The translations under genes were made by a program, and so were the position numbers. 64,000 nt of DNA, taken from positions 3,472,001 through 3,536,000 of the forward strand of contig CM060187.1 in assembly GCA_030549335.1 (NCBI GenBank), in the 5' to 3' direction. Every line of letters starts with the position of its first letter. Position 1 is the first letter of the stretch. Shown here in pieces: positions 48,136-58,600 of this stretch. The notes beneath the pieces were generated by a model. That model did no database searches and was not told the DNA's origin. It worked only from the letters and a program-made list of their open reading frames with translations. The stretch is from Pontederia crassipes. Taxonomy: Eukaryota > Streptophyta > Magnoliopsida > Commelinales > Pontederiaceae.

Positions 48136-50165
48136 ACTGGACCCTAGATAAAGTTTTTTTATTGCCAATCCCGATTTTTGGGGGCTGGCAACCTCAAAAA
48201 AAAAATCATCCGAGGTCAAGTTATATTATGTATGTATGTATGGGAAAGTACGAAGCATGAAAAAATATATAGGTTTTGGTGGCAATTCATTATAAAATGT
48301 AAGATCTTTGAAATGTACTAAATTGAAGAGATCCTGTAATCTTTTTTTTTTCAGTGAAAAGGGATCCTGTAATCTTTGAAAGAGGAAAGAAACCTAACAA
48401 AGTAACAAGGTGCATATAAAATTGCAAGATAAAACTGCATGTGTTATCAAACTTTTTTTTCTTTTTTTTTTGGTGGTGGGGGGTATGTATGAGTCAACTA
48501 TTCTGTTTAAACTAGTTAGCACGTTGTTGGACTTCTAATAAAGTTACAACAAATCAATATTTTGATAAGTGCATTATTGATTTCAATGGAGATATGATAA
48601 AAAAAAGTTGAATAATTGCATCTCAATCATTCATAATAATTTATATTCATAAAATCTTATATAAGTACAGATACTTTTAATTTTAATTTATCTAATCATG
48701 AAATTAATTTAATTTCAATTTTTTTATCTTGATTAACTTAACATTCTCTTTTTTCTTTTTTTTTCTTCTTTTCTTTTCCTTTCCTTTCTTTTCTTATAAC
48801 ACTAAAACTCCTATCTTTTAATAGCATCCCCATATTTTCTAATTTCCACCTATTTTCGTAGTTAAATAATATTATTATTGTATTTTCTGAATTTTTGGCA
48901 AATTTGTAATATTATCTGTGTTATTTTTAAGATCGAATTATCTGTAATGTAATTCTTTGTAATGCCAAATTTACAATAAATAATTCTTAAAAGATAGGTG
49001 TTACTTCCTAAGTAAGACAATTTTGTCTTTGTTATTTGTAATGTTTTAATTCCTAAGTATGAAATTCTTTTAACTTCCTAAGTAATACTTCCTAACTACG
49101 AATTACACAATAATTCTTACTTAGCATGCCAAATTAATAGTTTTTGAGATAAAATACTTAGGAAGTAAAATTCTAAATAAAGAATTATCTGTGTTATTTT
49201 TAAGATCGAATTATTTATTGTAAATTTGTATTTATTTTACTTGTTATTTGAGAATTTATTAAATACAAATGAATATTAAGTCAAAATATTGTTTTTATGA
49301 ATATCTGATCTATTCATTGACAAAAATTTAAAAAGACAATTACATTACAAATAAAAAAATTGTTATATATATAATTTTCATATTTGAATAATTGATTATC
49401 TTATGTCTATTTATAGTATTTGTATAGATGAACTTATACGACGGCTACTTTAAAATATGAAATTAAAGGTGTTTGGAAATTAATATATGCATGACATTTC
49501 ATTTTAAAAATGATGTTTATGATATTTTCATTTTCTAATTTAAACTTATAATTAGGAAATAAACAATCATGTTAATATTTTTATTTTAAATTCATGAAAC
49601 CATTCTCTTTTGATGTGATCAAACCCAATCAAGTTGATGGACCGATATGATCCTGGGTACAAATAAAGAAAATTAAAATTCTAATGGGAGTCGATCCAAA
49701 ATATGAATTTATCGTATAATATTCCTAAATTTTATTGTGATTTTCACTTCAGTCGTTCTCTCTACATGTGAAAGTAATTCGGGTCGGATGAAAATTTCAA
49801 TTTTAAAAAATCATTCACTATTTTTTGGTTCAATTTTTTAATTTAAAAACCATCCTAAAATTATTTTAAAAAATAAAAAAACACACTCTAGAGGATCAAT
49901 TTTAGCGGATTCATTTAGTTTTTTTTTATTTTTGAGACCCTAAATTATTATTTTTGATTTTTTTTAGCTCAATTTTTTTGGATCGGGTAGGTTTTCAGGT
50001 TGATCAAATTTTAGATTTGCGATTATATATTGTTATTAGATTTTACGATATATATAGCGACGGAGAGAGAGTATAAATTTAGGGGCGCCAAACCATATGT
50101 TCATTCTATAATTTATTTTTTGTTCTTATTAAAATATACATAAATGACTAATAATTTAAAAAATC
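48136..50165. other. AT-rich intergenic DNA with short repeats
   Basis: No gene. A 31-bp exact direct repeat (ATTATCTGTGTTATTTTTAA plus 11 bp) at 48911-48941 and 49184-49214 brackets a 240-bp segment with five ACTTCCTAAGTA-type words in both orientations. Confidence 0.55.
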
Positions 50166-50184
50166 CTTACATATATATATATAT

Positions 50185-50315
50185 GTATGCATACGTGAAT
50201 TCAATACTGATAATAATGAATCACAATAATAGATTTAATATTTAATCATTAAATTGAATTTTATATGATATCAGCGTTCACACAAATATATATGTATGTA
50301 TGTATGTATATAAAG
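50185..50315. mobile_element. TA-flanked MITE, copy 1
   Basis: GTGAATTCAATACTGATAAT ... ATGATATCAGCGTTCACAC with (TA)n/(TATG)n on both sides. It is about 90% identical by eye to 54550-54645. Confidence 0.6.
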
Positions 50316-50719
50316 TTGATGCATTGAAAGAATTCTCAATACATATAATTTTTTATCTGTTATAGTTGATTAGTTTTTGCATGTACCTTAAAGGGTTAAC
50401 TTGTACCAACTTTTGACGCTCTATTACATTGTCATATGTGAGCATTTATACTACGTGTACTTCCCTTGAAGCTATTTATGTTGTCATTTATGAGCATTTA
50501 TAGTGCATGTGTAATGATCTTGGTTTTCGATATAATGACAATAGCTTTAGAGAGAAAATATGAAAAAGTTACATTGTAATATGCTAATCAAGGTTTACAG
50601 AGAAAAAGTTACATTGAACTAAACATAAGTAAATTATAAAGTTTCTAGTTCCAACAAAACACTATGGAGAAATTACAAGTCTTCACTCCCAACTGAAAAT
50701 ACAACTCATGACAATTATA

Positions 50720-51610
50720 ATAGCGAGACTAATAATAATAAGTGCTAATGTTCTTTGATTCTCGGCCTCAGCGGTTCTTGCCATATTTCTCATTACATTG
50801 TCATTGGTAAATTTCAATTCTCTTTAATATATCTTGGCCCTCTAAATCAACAATCCGTCTTTTCGCTTTTTCGTTTTCTTCCTTTAGTTTGGTTATTCGG
50901 TCAACAACATTGTTACCCCAAGCCATGCCCTTACGATAGGTCGGCGGATCGACCCAATTGGAAAATTCACATCCGGAAACCGGGCCTTTCTAATTGTGAC
51001 ATCCAATGAAATGTCGACGAGATTGTTCTTTGTAAATGCACACTTCGTTCTAGAATTCATTCCACAATAACATTTTGCCTCAACTTCGTGTACCTTACTA
51101 CTTTCACTGGAGCTTTTTGAATGCAAAGTAGACGAATTCGTTTGTAGATTAAATCTGCTTAAACTGAGAGACAATATTACATTTGTAAGAAATGAGTGAA
51201 CATTAGGATTAGGGTTTATAAAAGATGCACCTTGAAAGAATGTCTTAAATTGGAACACCGGACCAGATTGCAAGGGAAAAATGTTTTAACGCTAGAGGAG
51301 AACGCCGGATGAGCTCGCTGGGGGAGAACACCGAAGGAGAACTTTTAGAGACCTTCCATGGTGGTGAGTGCATCTTGGTCAACAAACAAAAGGGGGATAT
51401 CACTTTATCTGAATTACAAGAGGGCAGTTTGGTCATTTTATAAATTAAAATAATAAAAATTAATAAAAAGTTAACAAAGGTTGACGGATGAACTTAAGTG
51501 GAAAAAGCGGCATAGTTTAGGGGAGGTGAGCGGAATATTCGAAAATCGTGAGTAGACACGAAAAAAGTTCATAATTGAAGGGGGGTTAGAGGAAAATACT
51601 TTACATTTAA
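50720..51610 (-). pseudogene. Second GRF zinc-finger gene fragment beside a MULE end
   Basis: Minus-strand pieces: KCYCGMNSRT (first zinc ligands), then after frame changes GCEFSNWVDPPTYRKGMAWG (the FFxWxD end of a GRF finger), a coiled coil RITKLKEENEKAKRRIVDLE, and a hydrophobic tail region near 50700-50740. 51460-51605 is a right-hand TIR of the Pack-MULE TIR family (TTTTCCTCTAACCCCC, CCGTCAACC on the minus strand). No left TIR was found. It is probably a gene fragment captured by a MULE that lost one end. Confidence 0.6.
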
Positions 51611-51629
51611 ATGCCAACCTTTTTTTTTA

Positions 51630-51830
51630 AGAATTGAGGTCGAGGACCAAAATATTGAAAATATGATTTTAGCTACTACATATTTTATAAGGATAAAACA
51701 TCACCATAAAAAACTTGATTTTAATTAACAAATTTTAAAATTGTGATTATATATTGTTATTAGATTTTACGATATATATATAATATATATATATATATAT
51801 AACGAGAGAGAGAGAGAGAGAGTATAAAGG
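51630..51830 (+). repeat. Dispersed repeat, also at 54412 and 50020
   Basis: GGTCGAGGACCAAAATA, GATTTTAGCTACTAC and TTTTATAAGGATAAAAC are shared with 54412-54520. Its right part (GTGATTATATATTGTTATTA, then TTTTACGATATATATA and a GA run) is shared with 50020-50080. These are fragments of one older repeat of unknown class. Confidence 0.7.
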
Positions 51831-52395
51831 ATAATTTATTTTTAATATTTAAATATTTTATATTATCTATTTCATATTTCTATTTTTATTTTTTAATTAT
51901 TAAAATAAAGGATAATTTTTGGAAGGACATTTTAGTCCTTTAATAAATAAATAAAATTAAAAATAATAATAAAATTAGTAGAATTAAACGGAAGGACTAC
52001 ATTGAAAATTGCAATAAGTTCATATAGAGTGTTAAATGTAAAAAATCGTTATAGTTGAAGGACTGTTTAAGAAAATAATCCTTAATTTTAGAATGGATAT
52101 ATGGAGGTGTAAAATTAAAATAAAGGATTTACACGGATACATTCATGCATCAATATTTAAGGATAAATGATGTCTAAATTATTTACTGGTGTCACAGTGA
52201 CATGAAATAGAAAAGTTATTTTAATTTTGTATGTTAAGATTGATTATGAAACTTTAATTCAAAGATTAAATTACACATGCGTAATAAATAATTATTAAAT
52301 AATAAAAAAATATAAGCAGAAGAAAAAAATATGATAGTCCAATGACATCTAAATTCAAATTAGGGGCAAGCATATCCTTTGAACACCTCTATTTA
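51830..52395. other. AT-rich, with a MULE-TIR half
   Basis: 51900-52085 carries one arm of the MULE TIR family (ACGGAAGGACTACATTGAAAA, AAAATCGTTATAGTTGAAGG). The rest is AT-rich without features. Confidence 0.45.
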
Positions 52396-52402
52396 GAAAA
52401 TA

Positions 52403-52925
52403 AGATTATTTTCATAAATCTTCTCTAAACTATCACGATCTTTCATGCCTAATTTTAAATTATGAACTTATTTTTTTGATCCCTAAATTATTACAAATTT
52501 TTTATTTTAATCATCCTGTCCACTTCTGTTACGTTTTCCATTCATTACTTTTACTTTTTTCCATTTAGAAAAAGATTAAATTATCTCTCCCTCTAGAAAA
52601 ATATAAAATAACAAATATAAAAAAAAGAAAATCATTGGAAGGATTAAATTGGTAAACAAAAGAAATTGTCATTTATGAAAATACTAAATTACCCTTCTCC
52701 TGATTTTTTTTTCATTTTTCATTTTTTATATTTATTATTTGTGTTATGAAGGGAGGGGTAATTTAGGAATTTCATAAATGGAAAAAAAAATTAAAAGTAA
52801 CAAAAAACGTAACAGAAGTAAATCAAAGGATGAAAGTTGAAAAATTGTGATAGGTTAGGAATAAAAAATAAGTTTTGAGATTAAATGTGAAAAATCGGTT
52901 TAGAAGAAGTTTATGAAAATAATCT
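52403..52925. mobile_element. MULE-type MITE with perfect 9-bp TSD
   Basis: TAGAAAATA is duplicated at 52394-52402 and 52926-52934. The TIRs start AGATTATTTTCATAAA and run over 100 bp each (CTAAACTATCACGATCTTTC against CTAAACCGATTTTTCAC). 523 bp, no ORF of note. It is the clearest member of the TIR family seen at 19911, 21540, 27925, 30087, 51460 and 51900. Confidence 0.9.
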
Positions 52926-53029
52926 TAGAAAATATGTACTAATTAGATAAAATGGTAGAATCACTGATGTGACTTGCATTTAAGATGGCACAACCCTGGA
53001 CGGGGTACCATTTGATTCACACCATAAGA

Positions 53030-53776
53030 AATAGTTATCATAATCAAACCGGTCATCGAACCGGACGACCAACTGGGTCGTGGTTGAATCGGTTCGATCG
53101 GGTTCGATCGGATTGAATCGGATTTTATTAAAATACTATTATTTGTAATAATTTTGAAGATATATAATAAATATTATATATAAAAATAGTAACCTATTAA
53201 ATTTTAAATATTAACATAAATATATTTATTCAGTCTATTTAAAAATATTAATTGATTATTATTAATTTTTATTTATCATTTAATTCTATTAATAATACGT
53301 TAATTTTTTTAAACAAAAATCACTCTTATGTTTTATTTTTATTTTACTTTCTTTTTCCTATCTCTTCCTCTCTCTTCATTAACTTTCTATGTTAAATTTT
53401 ATTTATCATTTAATGTCATTAAGTTACAGAAAATCACTCTTTTATCTTTTTCATTCCTTCTCCTCTCTCTTCATTTATTTTAATTCCTTTTTAGTGTATT
53501 CCTATCCTGATTTGATTCTGTTGATTTAAATATTTGCTTTCCTTTTGTCTTTTTTTTCTTCTCATTTTTTTCTTTCCTTTTATTGATATTTGAGCTTTTT
53601 TCATTTTTTTTCAACTGAATTGGGTTTCTACCGATTCGCCGATTCACTGTTTTTTCCGATTCAACCGATTTATTTCCGATCAAACATCATTTCCAATTTT
53701 GACTTCAAATCGGACCGGACCAAATGCCGATTCGTGGTTGAACCGGTCAGTCCGGTCCGATTTTAATAACCATGAT
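53030..53776. mobile_element. hAT-like MITE with GC-rich ends
   Basis: The left end GTTATCATAATCAAACCGGT and reverse-complemented right end GGTTATTAAAATCGGACCGG enclose AT-rich DNA. Both ends carry GAACCGG/TCGGTTCGATCGG words, as in the 26015 element but in a different subfamily. The TSD is decayed (ATAAGAAA versus ATAGCAAG). Confidence 0.5.
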
Positions 53777-55460
53777 AGCAAGGGACTATGAATTAATTCA
53801 TGACCACTTCATGTTAGAGATTAAAATTTTAAAGCTATCATAACACATAACTGAAGTTTTTTTTTAAAAAATTAATGATAAATCATAAATATGTATCGAA
53901 TGGTCAACTATCTTAACTTTTTTTCCCTTTATCACGGGATCATCGGAGAATTCAACTTTGCCATTTATTATTTATTAATAGAGATCACAAGTGCACTCAC
54001 CTATTACATAATCCCGTGGGACCCACCAAAAGCGTCCTCGTTAATTACATTTACATCAAGTAAAGTAATTGCATACTCCTCCCCTTAATTTTAGGATTTA
54101 GCATTAATTAAGGGTCGGGGAGAAATTGTTAAACTCACCCTCCCCATTTCATTGAACTACGCCTCTTTCGCCCTCCCCTCACATGCATTGGCTGGAATGG
54201 GTGCAGTTGTGGAGATACCGGGATACGAATATCAATAAATTGGCCCCCACTCCGAACCGTTTCCGTAGGGACGGCGGTTCATCGATTTAGAGGGCCGCGG
54301 TCCATATTTTTTCTTTAATTAGTGTTATTCAGGTCTTAAGTATGATTTCATATCATTTTTTATTTGTTTACTTAAATAATAATACGTTTAAATGCAACCT
54401 CTTTTATAAAAAACAAGAATTAAGGTCGAGGACCAAAATATGAAAAATATGATTTTAGCTACTACGTATTTTATAAGGATAAAACGTCACCATAAAAAAC
54501 TTAATTTTAGTTAAATTTTGCCACACACACAGATATATATCTCATGCATATATGAATTCAATACTGATAATAATGAATCACAATAATATATTTAACATTT
54601 AATCATTAAGATCGAATTTTATATGTTATCAGTGTTCACACAAATTGTTATATAAATATAATTCATAGTATTATCTCTAGGGTCAAACTACGGGAGCGCG
54701 TTGGTACACGATATGATCCATGGGCACGTGACAGAGTAGCACATCGGAGCGAAGGGCTCACATTTTTATTATAAAAGTCGGCGGTAGTCGGTACCACGTT
54801 CTCACTCTTTAGACGTACCCCATTTTTATAAATGGAGCGTAATATCAACAATTATTAATTTCAAAACTAAATTTTGATATTTTTTGTAAATATTTATGTT
54901 ATTTATTAAATGTAAATAATTTGTTACATTAGTCATATATCTGCCCCATTAACCAGCTCCCCTAATAATTAAATCGCTCTATTGTCTCGCTTCCAAAAAA
55001 TGCTATTTAAATTCCTGTTTATTTTTTTAGGAAAAAAAGTTTTTCCTGTGTTAAAAAATGTTAGCCGAAAAATATGGATTAATTATTTATTGGACCTTTC
55101 AAAAGTCGAGACAATATTAAGCTCTCGAAAAATAGAATATAATAAAAAAATGTTGATTAAAAAAATAAAAAAGAGTTGTGGGAAAAAGAATCAAAGAAGA
55201 ACCAGGTCATTTATGCGCTCAGTGATATCACACGAATTTTGTACTGATCCGTGCGGACGCCTCTATAATGCTTTCCTATGCTGACGATGGGATCCACCGT
55301 TGGTGACCGAGACCGTGTTCGCCGCCCGCCGTGGATTCCATCGTAGGAGGAAATTGAAAAGGGTGCGGCCGTCGAGGGCGAAGGAACCGACACGTCAGCG
55401 GGTAACAAAACGCTGGCAGTGGGTCCCGCCCATGGGACCACCCTACTGGTGAGGGGCGAA
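53777..55460. other. Upstream intergenic of the H+-ATPase gene
   Basis: It contains a second copy of the TA-flanked MITE (54550-54645) and the dispersed repeat at 54412-54520. GC-rich patches at 54210-54300, 54680-54830 and 55270-55440 hold open frames without recognisable homology. Confidence 0.5.
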
Positions 55461-55465
55461 GTCCA

Positions 55466-55532
55466 CTATAAAATGTGGAGCGGGACGCCTCCACTTCTCC
55501 GTCGTTCTCCCCGTGAGCTCTCTTTCTTTCTT

Positions 55533-55582
<50 letters not shown>

Positions 55583-55683
55583 CGGGCTACGGAGCTCTGC
55601 GCAGGTCGCATGGTCGCCTCCTCCGAGGTCTCTTATCGCCTCTAAGTTTCACTCGCCTTCCAGGGGTTCGTCCAGTTGTGGAG
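55466..55683 (+). promoter_or_regulatory. Core promoter and 5' leader of the H+-ATPase gene
   Basis: CTATAAAA at 55466-55473 is a good TATA box; transcription would start near 55500. The leader of about 180 nt holds a (TTTC)n(TC)n tract at 55520-55578 and a short upstream ORF at 55610-55645. Confidence 0.6.
55610..55645 (+). promoter_or_regulatory. Upstream ORF, 11 codons
   Basis: ATG GTC GCC ... CTC TAA, encoding MVASSEVSYRL, ends 38 nt before the main ATG. Short uORFs in plasma-membrane H+-ATPase leaders are known from Nicotiana plumbaginifolia pma genes, where they modulate translation. It is present here only if the leader is unspliced over this stretch. Confidence 0.6.
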
Positions 55684-58600
55684 ATGGCGAGCTCGAAGGC
55701 GATCAGCTTGGAGGAAATCAAGAATGAAACCGTCGACCTGGTAGGTGAAGGAAGGTTTTTTTCTTTTATTTTTGTGCTCTGTTTGTAGTTCTCCGACGTT
55801 TATATGATGTTTTCTTCGAGAGGCAACAAACCCTCATCGATTTCGAACGTTTTTTCGTTAATCCCATGAGCCCGGTCGTGCAATCCGTTGATCGATGCCG
55901 CGATGCGTAATATTATTTCTCCATGGAGTTGTCGTTCGTCGTGCCCAGTAAAGTTTGTTGTTCTTACGAAAAAGCGAAAGCTGCATGCTATTTCTGCTCT
56001 GGCTCCTTTGCAGTTTGCATTAATGGAAGTAAATTTTTTTCCCTGTTTTGATGAAGAATTATTATTTTTTTCGGTGAACGAGGAAGAATTAATATTTTAT
56101 CAGTAGCGACGGAGAAAAGGGTGGTTAAAATAAAAAAAAATTACATCCATTAATTGCAACTGTACTGTTTTAGCACCTTCCCAAGCAAAATTATTTGATA
56201 GTGTTGTTGGTCAACGGGAGCCGAGCCGGCGCTATGTCTGCCTTCTTCCCTCGTTCTTCCACTTGTCGTTGCTTTAAATAATTTTTATTTCTCTCTGCCA
56301 CGCCGTTTCGTGAATTCACGTACTCACGTTCGTAATCCGCCGGACGTCCGGCCATCGCCTTGGTTTCCTCGCTTTTGGGAACCGGTGTACCTGAGCCGTG
56401 GGATGCTCGTTTAACGGCTCGATCTCCGTATCGCCGCACGAGTTCCTCGGTCGCTTTAATGGGGGCGGTGGTCAGAAAGGAGTATAAAAGAAAAAAAATA
56501 TTATTATCAATTTATTTTATTAGATATGAATAAAAATATTTTAATACTAATTTTAAAAAATAACATTAGTGCTTTTGTAGTCACAGTCACCCTAAAAAAC
56601 TGGACTTTATCTTTTGGACGGCTGTGGTTAAACGAGGGTGCCCGGAATCGATCCCCACCGTCGTTTGGTTCTGTTGGGCATTTGTGTTCATGCGAGTCTG
56701 TCACCCAACTTTTGGAGTATTTTGAACAGATGAAGTGAGCGATGTTATGATTTTGATTGCAGGAAAAGGTTCCGATCGAGGAAGTGTTCGAGCAGCTGAA
56801 ATGTACCAAGGAGGGTCTCTCGTCGGAGGAAGGAGCCAGTCGGCTCCAAATCTTTGGCCCGAACAAGCTCGAAGAGAAAAAGGTCGAATTTTTTGTTGAT
56901 TGTGCTTTTTGCCGTTGCAATCTGTTCTTGTTTCGGTGCATTGTATGTTGAAATGCGTGTTCGATCGAACAGGAAAGCAAGATCCTCAAGTTTCTACTGT
57001 TCATGTGGAATCCCCTCTCCTGGGTCATGGAGATGGCCGCCATCATGGCCATTGCCTTGGCCAACGGCCAGGGGAAGCCACCGGACTGGCAGGACTTTGT
57101 TGGTATTATTGTTCTTCTCCTGATCAACTCTACCATTAGTTTCATCGAGGAAAATAACGCCGGCAACGCCGCTGCTGCACTCATGGCCGGTCTCGCTCCC
57201 AAGACTAAGGTTCGTGTTCAGTGTTCTTGGATACCTGTCGCATGTTTGGTCTCTTCTGTTCCCATTTATTACTTATGACTTGGTCGCAATAACGTCTGCA
57301 GGTGCTGAGGGATGGCAGCTGGAGCGAGCAGGACGCCGCGATTCTGGTGCCGGGTGACATTATCAGCATCAAGCTTGGTGACATCGTCCCAGCCGACGCA
57401 CGTCTTCTGGACGGCGATCCTTTAAAGATCGATCAGTCTGCTTTGACTGGAGAATCACTCCCTGTCACGAAAAATCCGGGAGACGAAGTTTTCTCTGGGT
57501 CTACATGCAAACAAGGTGAGATCGAAGCAGTCGTCATCGCCACCGGCGTGCACACCTTCTTTGGCAAAGCAGCTCATTTGGTGGACAGCACCAATCAAGT
57601 CGGACACTTCCAGAAAGTGCTCACAGCCATCGGGAACTTCTGTATCTGCTCCATCGCATTGGGTATCATTGTTGAGATTATAGTCATGTATCCGATTCAG
57701 CATAGGAGATACAGGGACGGTATCGACAACCTCCTGGTACTCTTGATTGGTGGCATACCGATCGCTATGCCCACCGTGCTGTCGGTGACCATGGCTATTG
57801 GTTCTCACAGGTTGTCACAGCAAGGTGCAATCACGAAGAGGATGACTGCCATTGAAGAGATGGCCGGCATGGATGTTCTTTGCAGTGATAAGACAGGAAC
57901 ACTCACACTCAACAAATTGAGTGTGGACAAGAACCTGATCGAGGTGTTCACAAAGGGTGTGGACAGGGACCATGTAGTCCTGTTGGCTGCAAGAGCATCA
58001 AGGACAGAAAATCAGGATGCTATTGATGCAGCCATGGTTGGAATGCTTGCAGATCCAAAAGAGGTATTAAAGTTGGTGGTTTGTTAATGATCTGAGCATT
58101 TCTTACACATCTTTAGTTGATGAATTTCCATTGCTTCTGATCTGATATTTATCTCGCTTGCACAGGCAAGAGCTGGCATTAGAGAAGTACATTTTCTTCC
58201 TTTTAACCCTGTGGATAAGAGAACTGCTCTTACCTACATTGACTCCAATGGAAACTGGCACCGCGTGAGTAAAGGTGCTCCTGAGCAGGTAATGGTTCAT
58301 TTGATACATGTTTTGACATTCTTTTGTTTATCTTCTCTTATCTAGACATTTAAAATGTTATCTTGCTGATAAATTGATTCCCCTGATCTTTTTATCTCTT
58401 GAGCAGATTTTGAACCTCTGCAATTGCAAGGAAGATGTCAGGAACAAGGTTCACAATGTGATTGATAAGTTTGCTGAACGTGGACTCCGATCATTAGCTG
58501 TTGGAAGACAGGTCTGCATTAACTTATCTTCTCCTGCCACTCTAATTTATTTTTCAGTAATGCAGCAATATCTGAAACAAATCTATTTGTGCTGCAGGAA

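Noticed and set aside
57455-57808. 117-codon minus-strand frame
   Set aside because: Antisense shadow of the large H+-ATPase exon.
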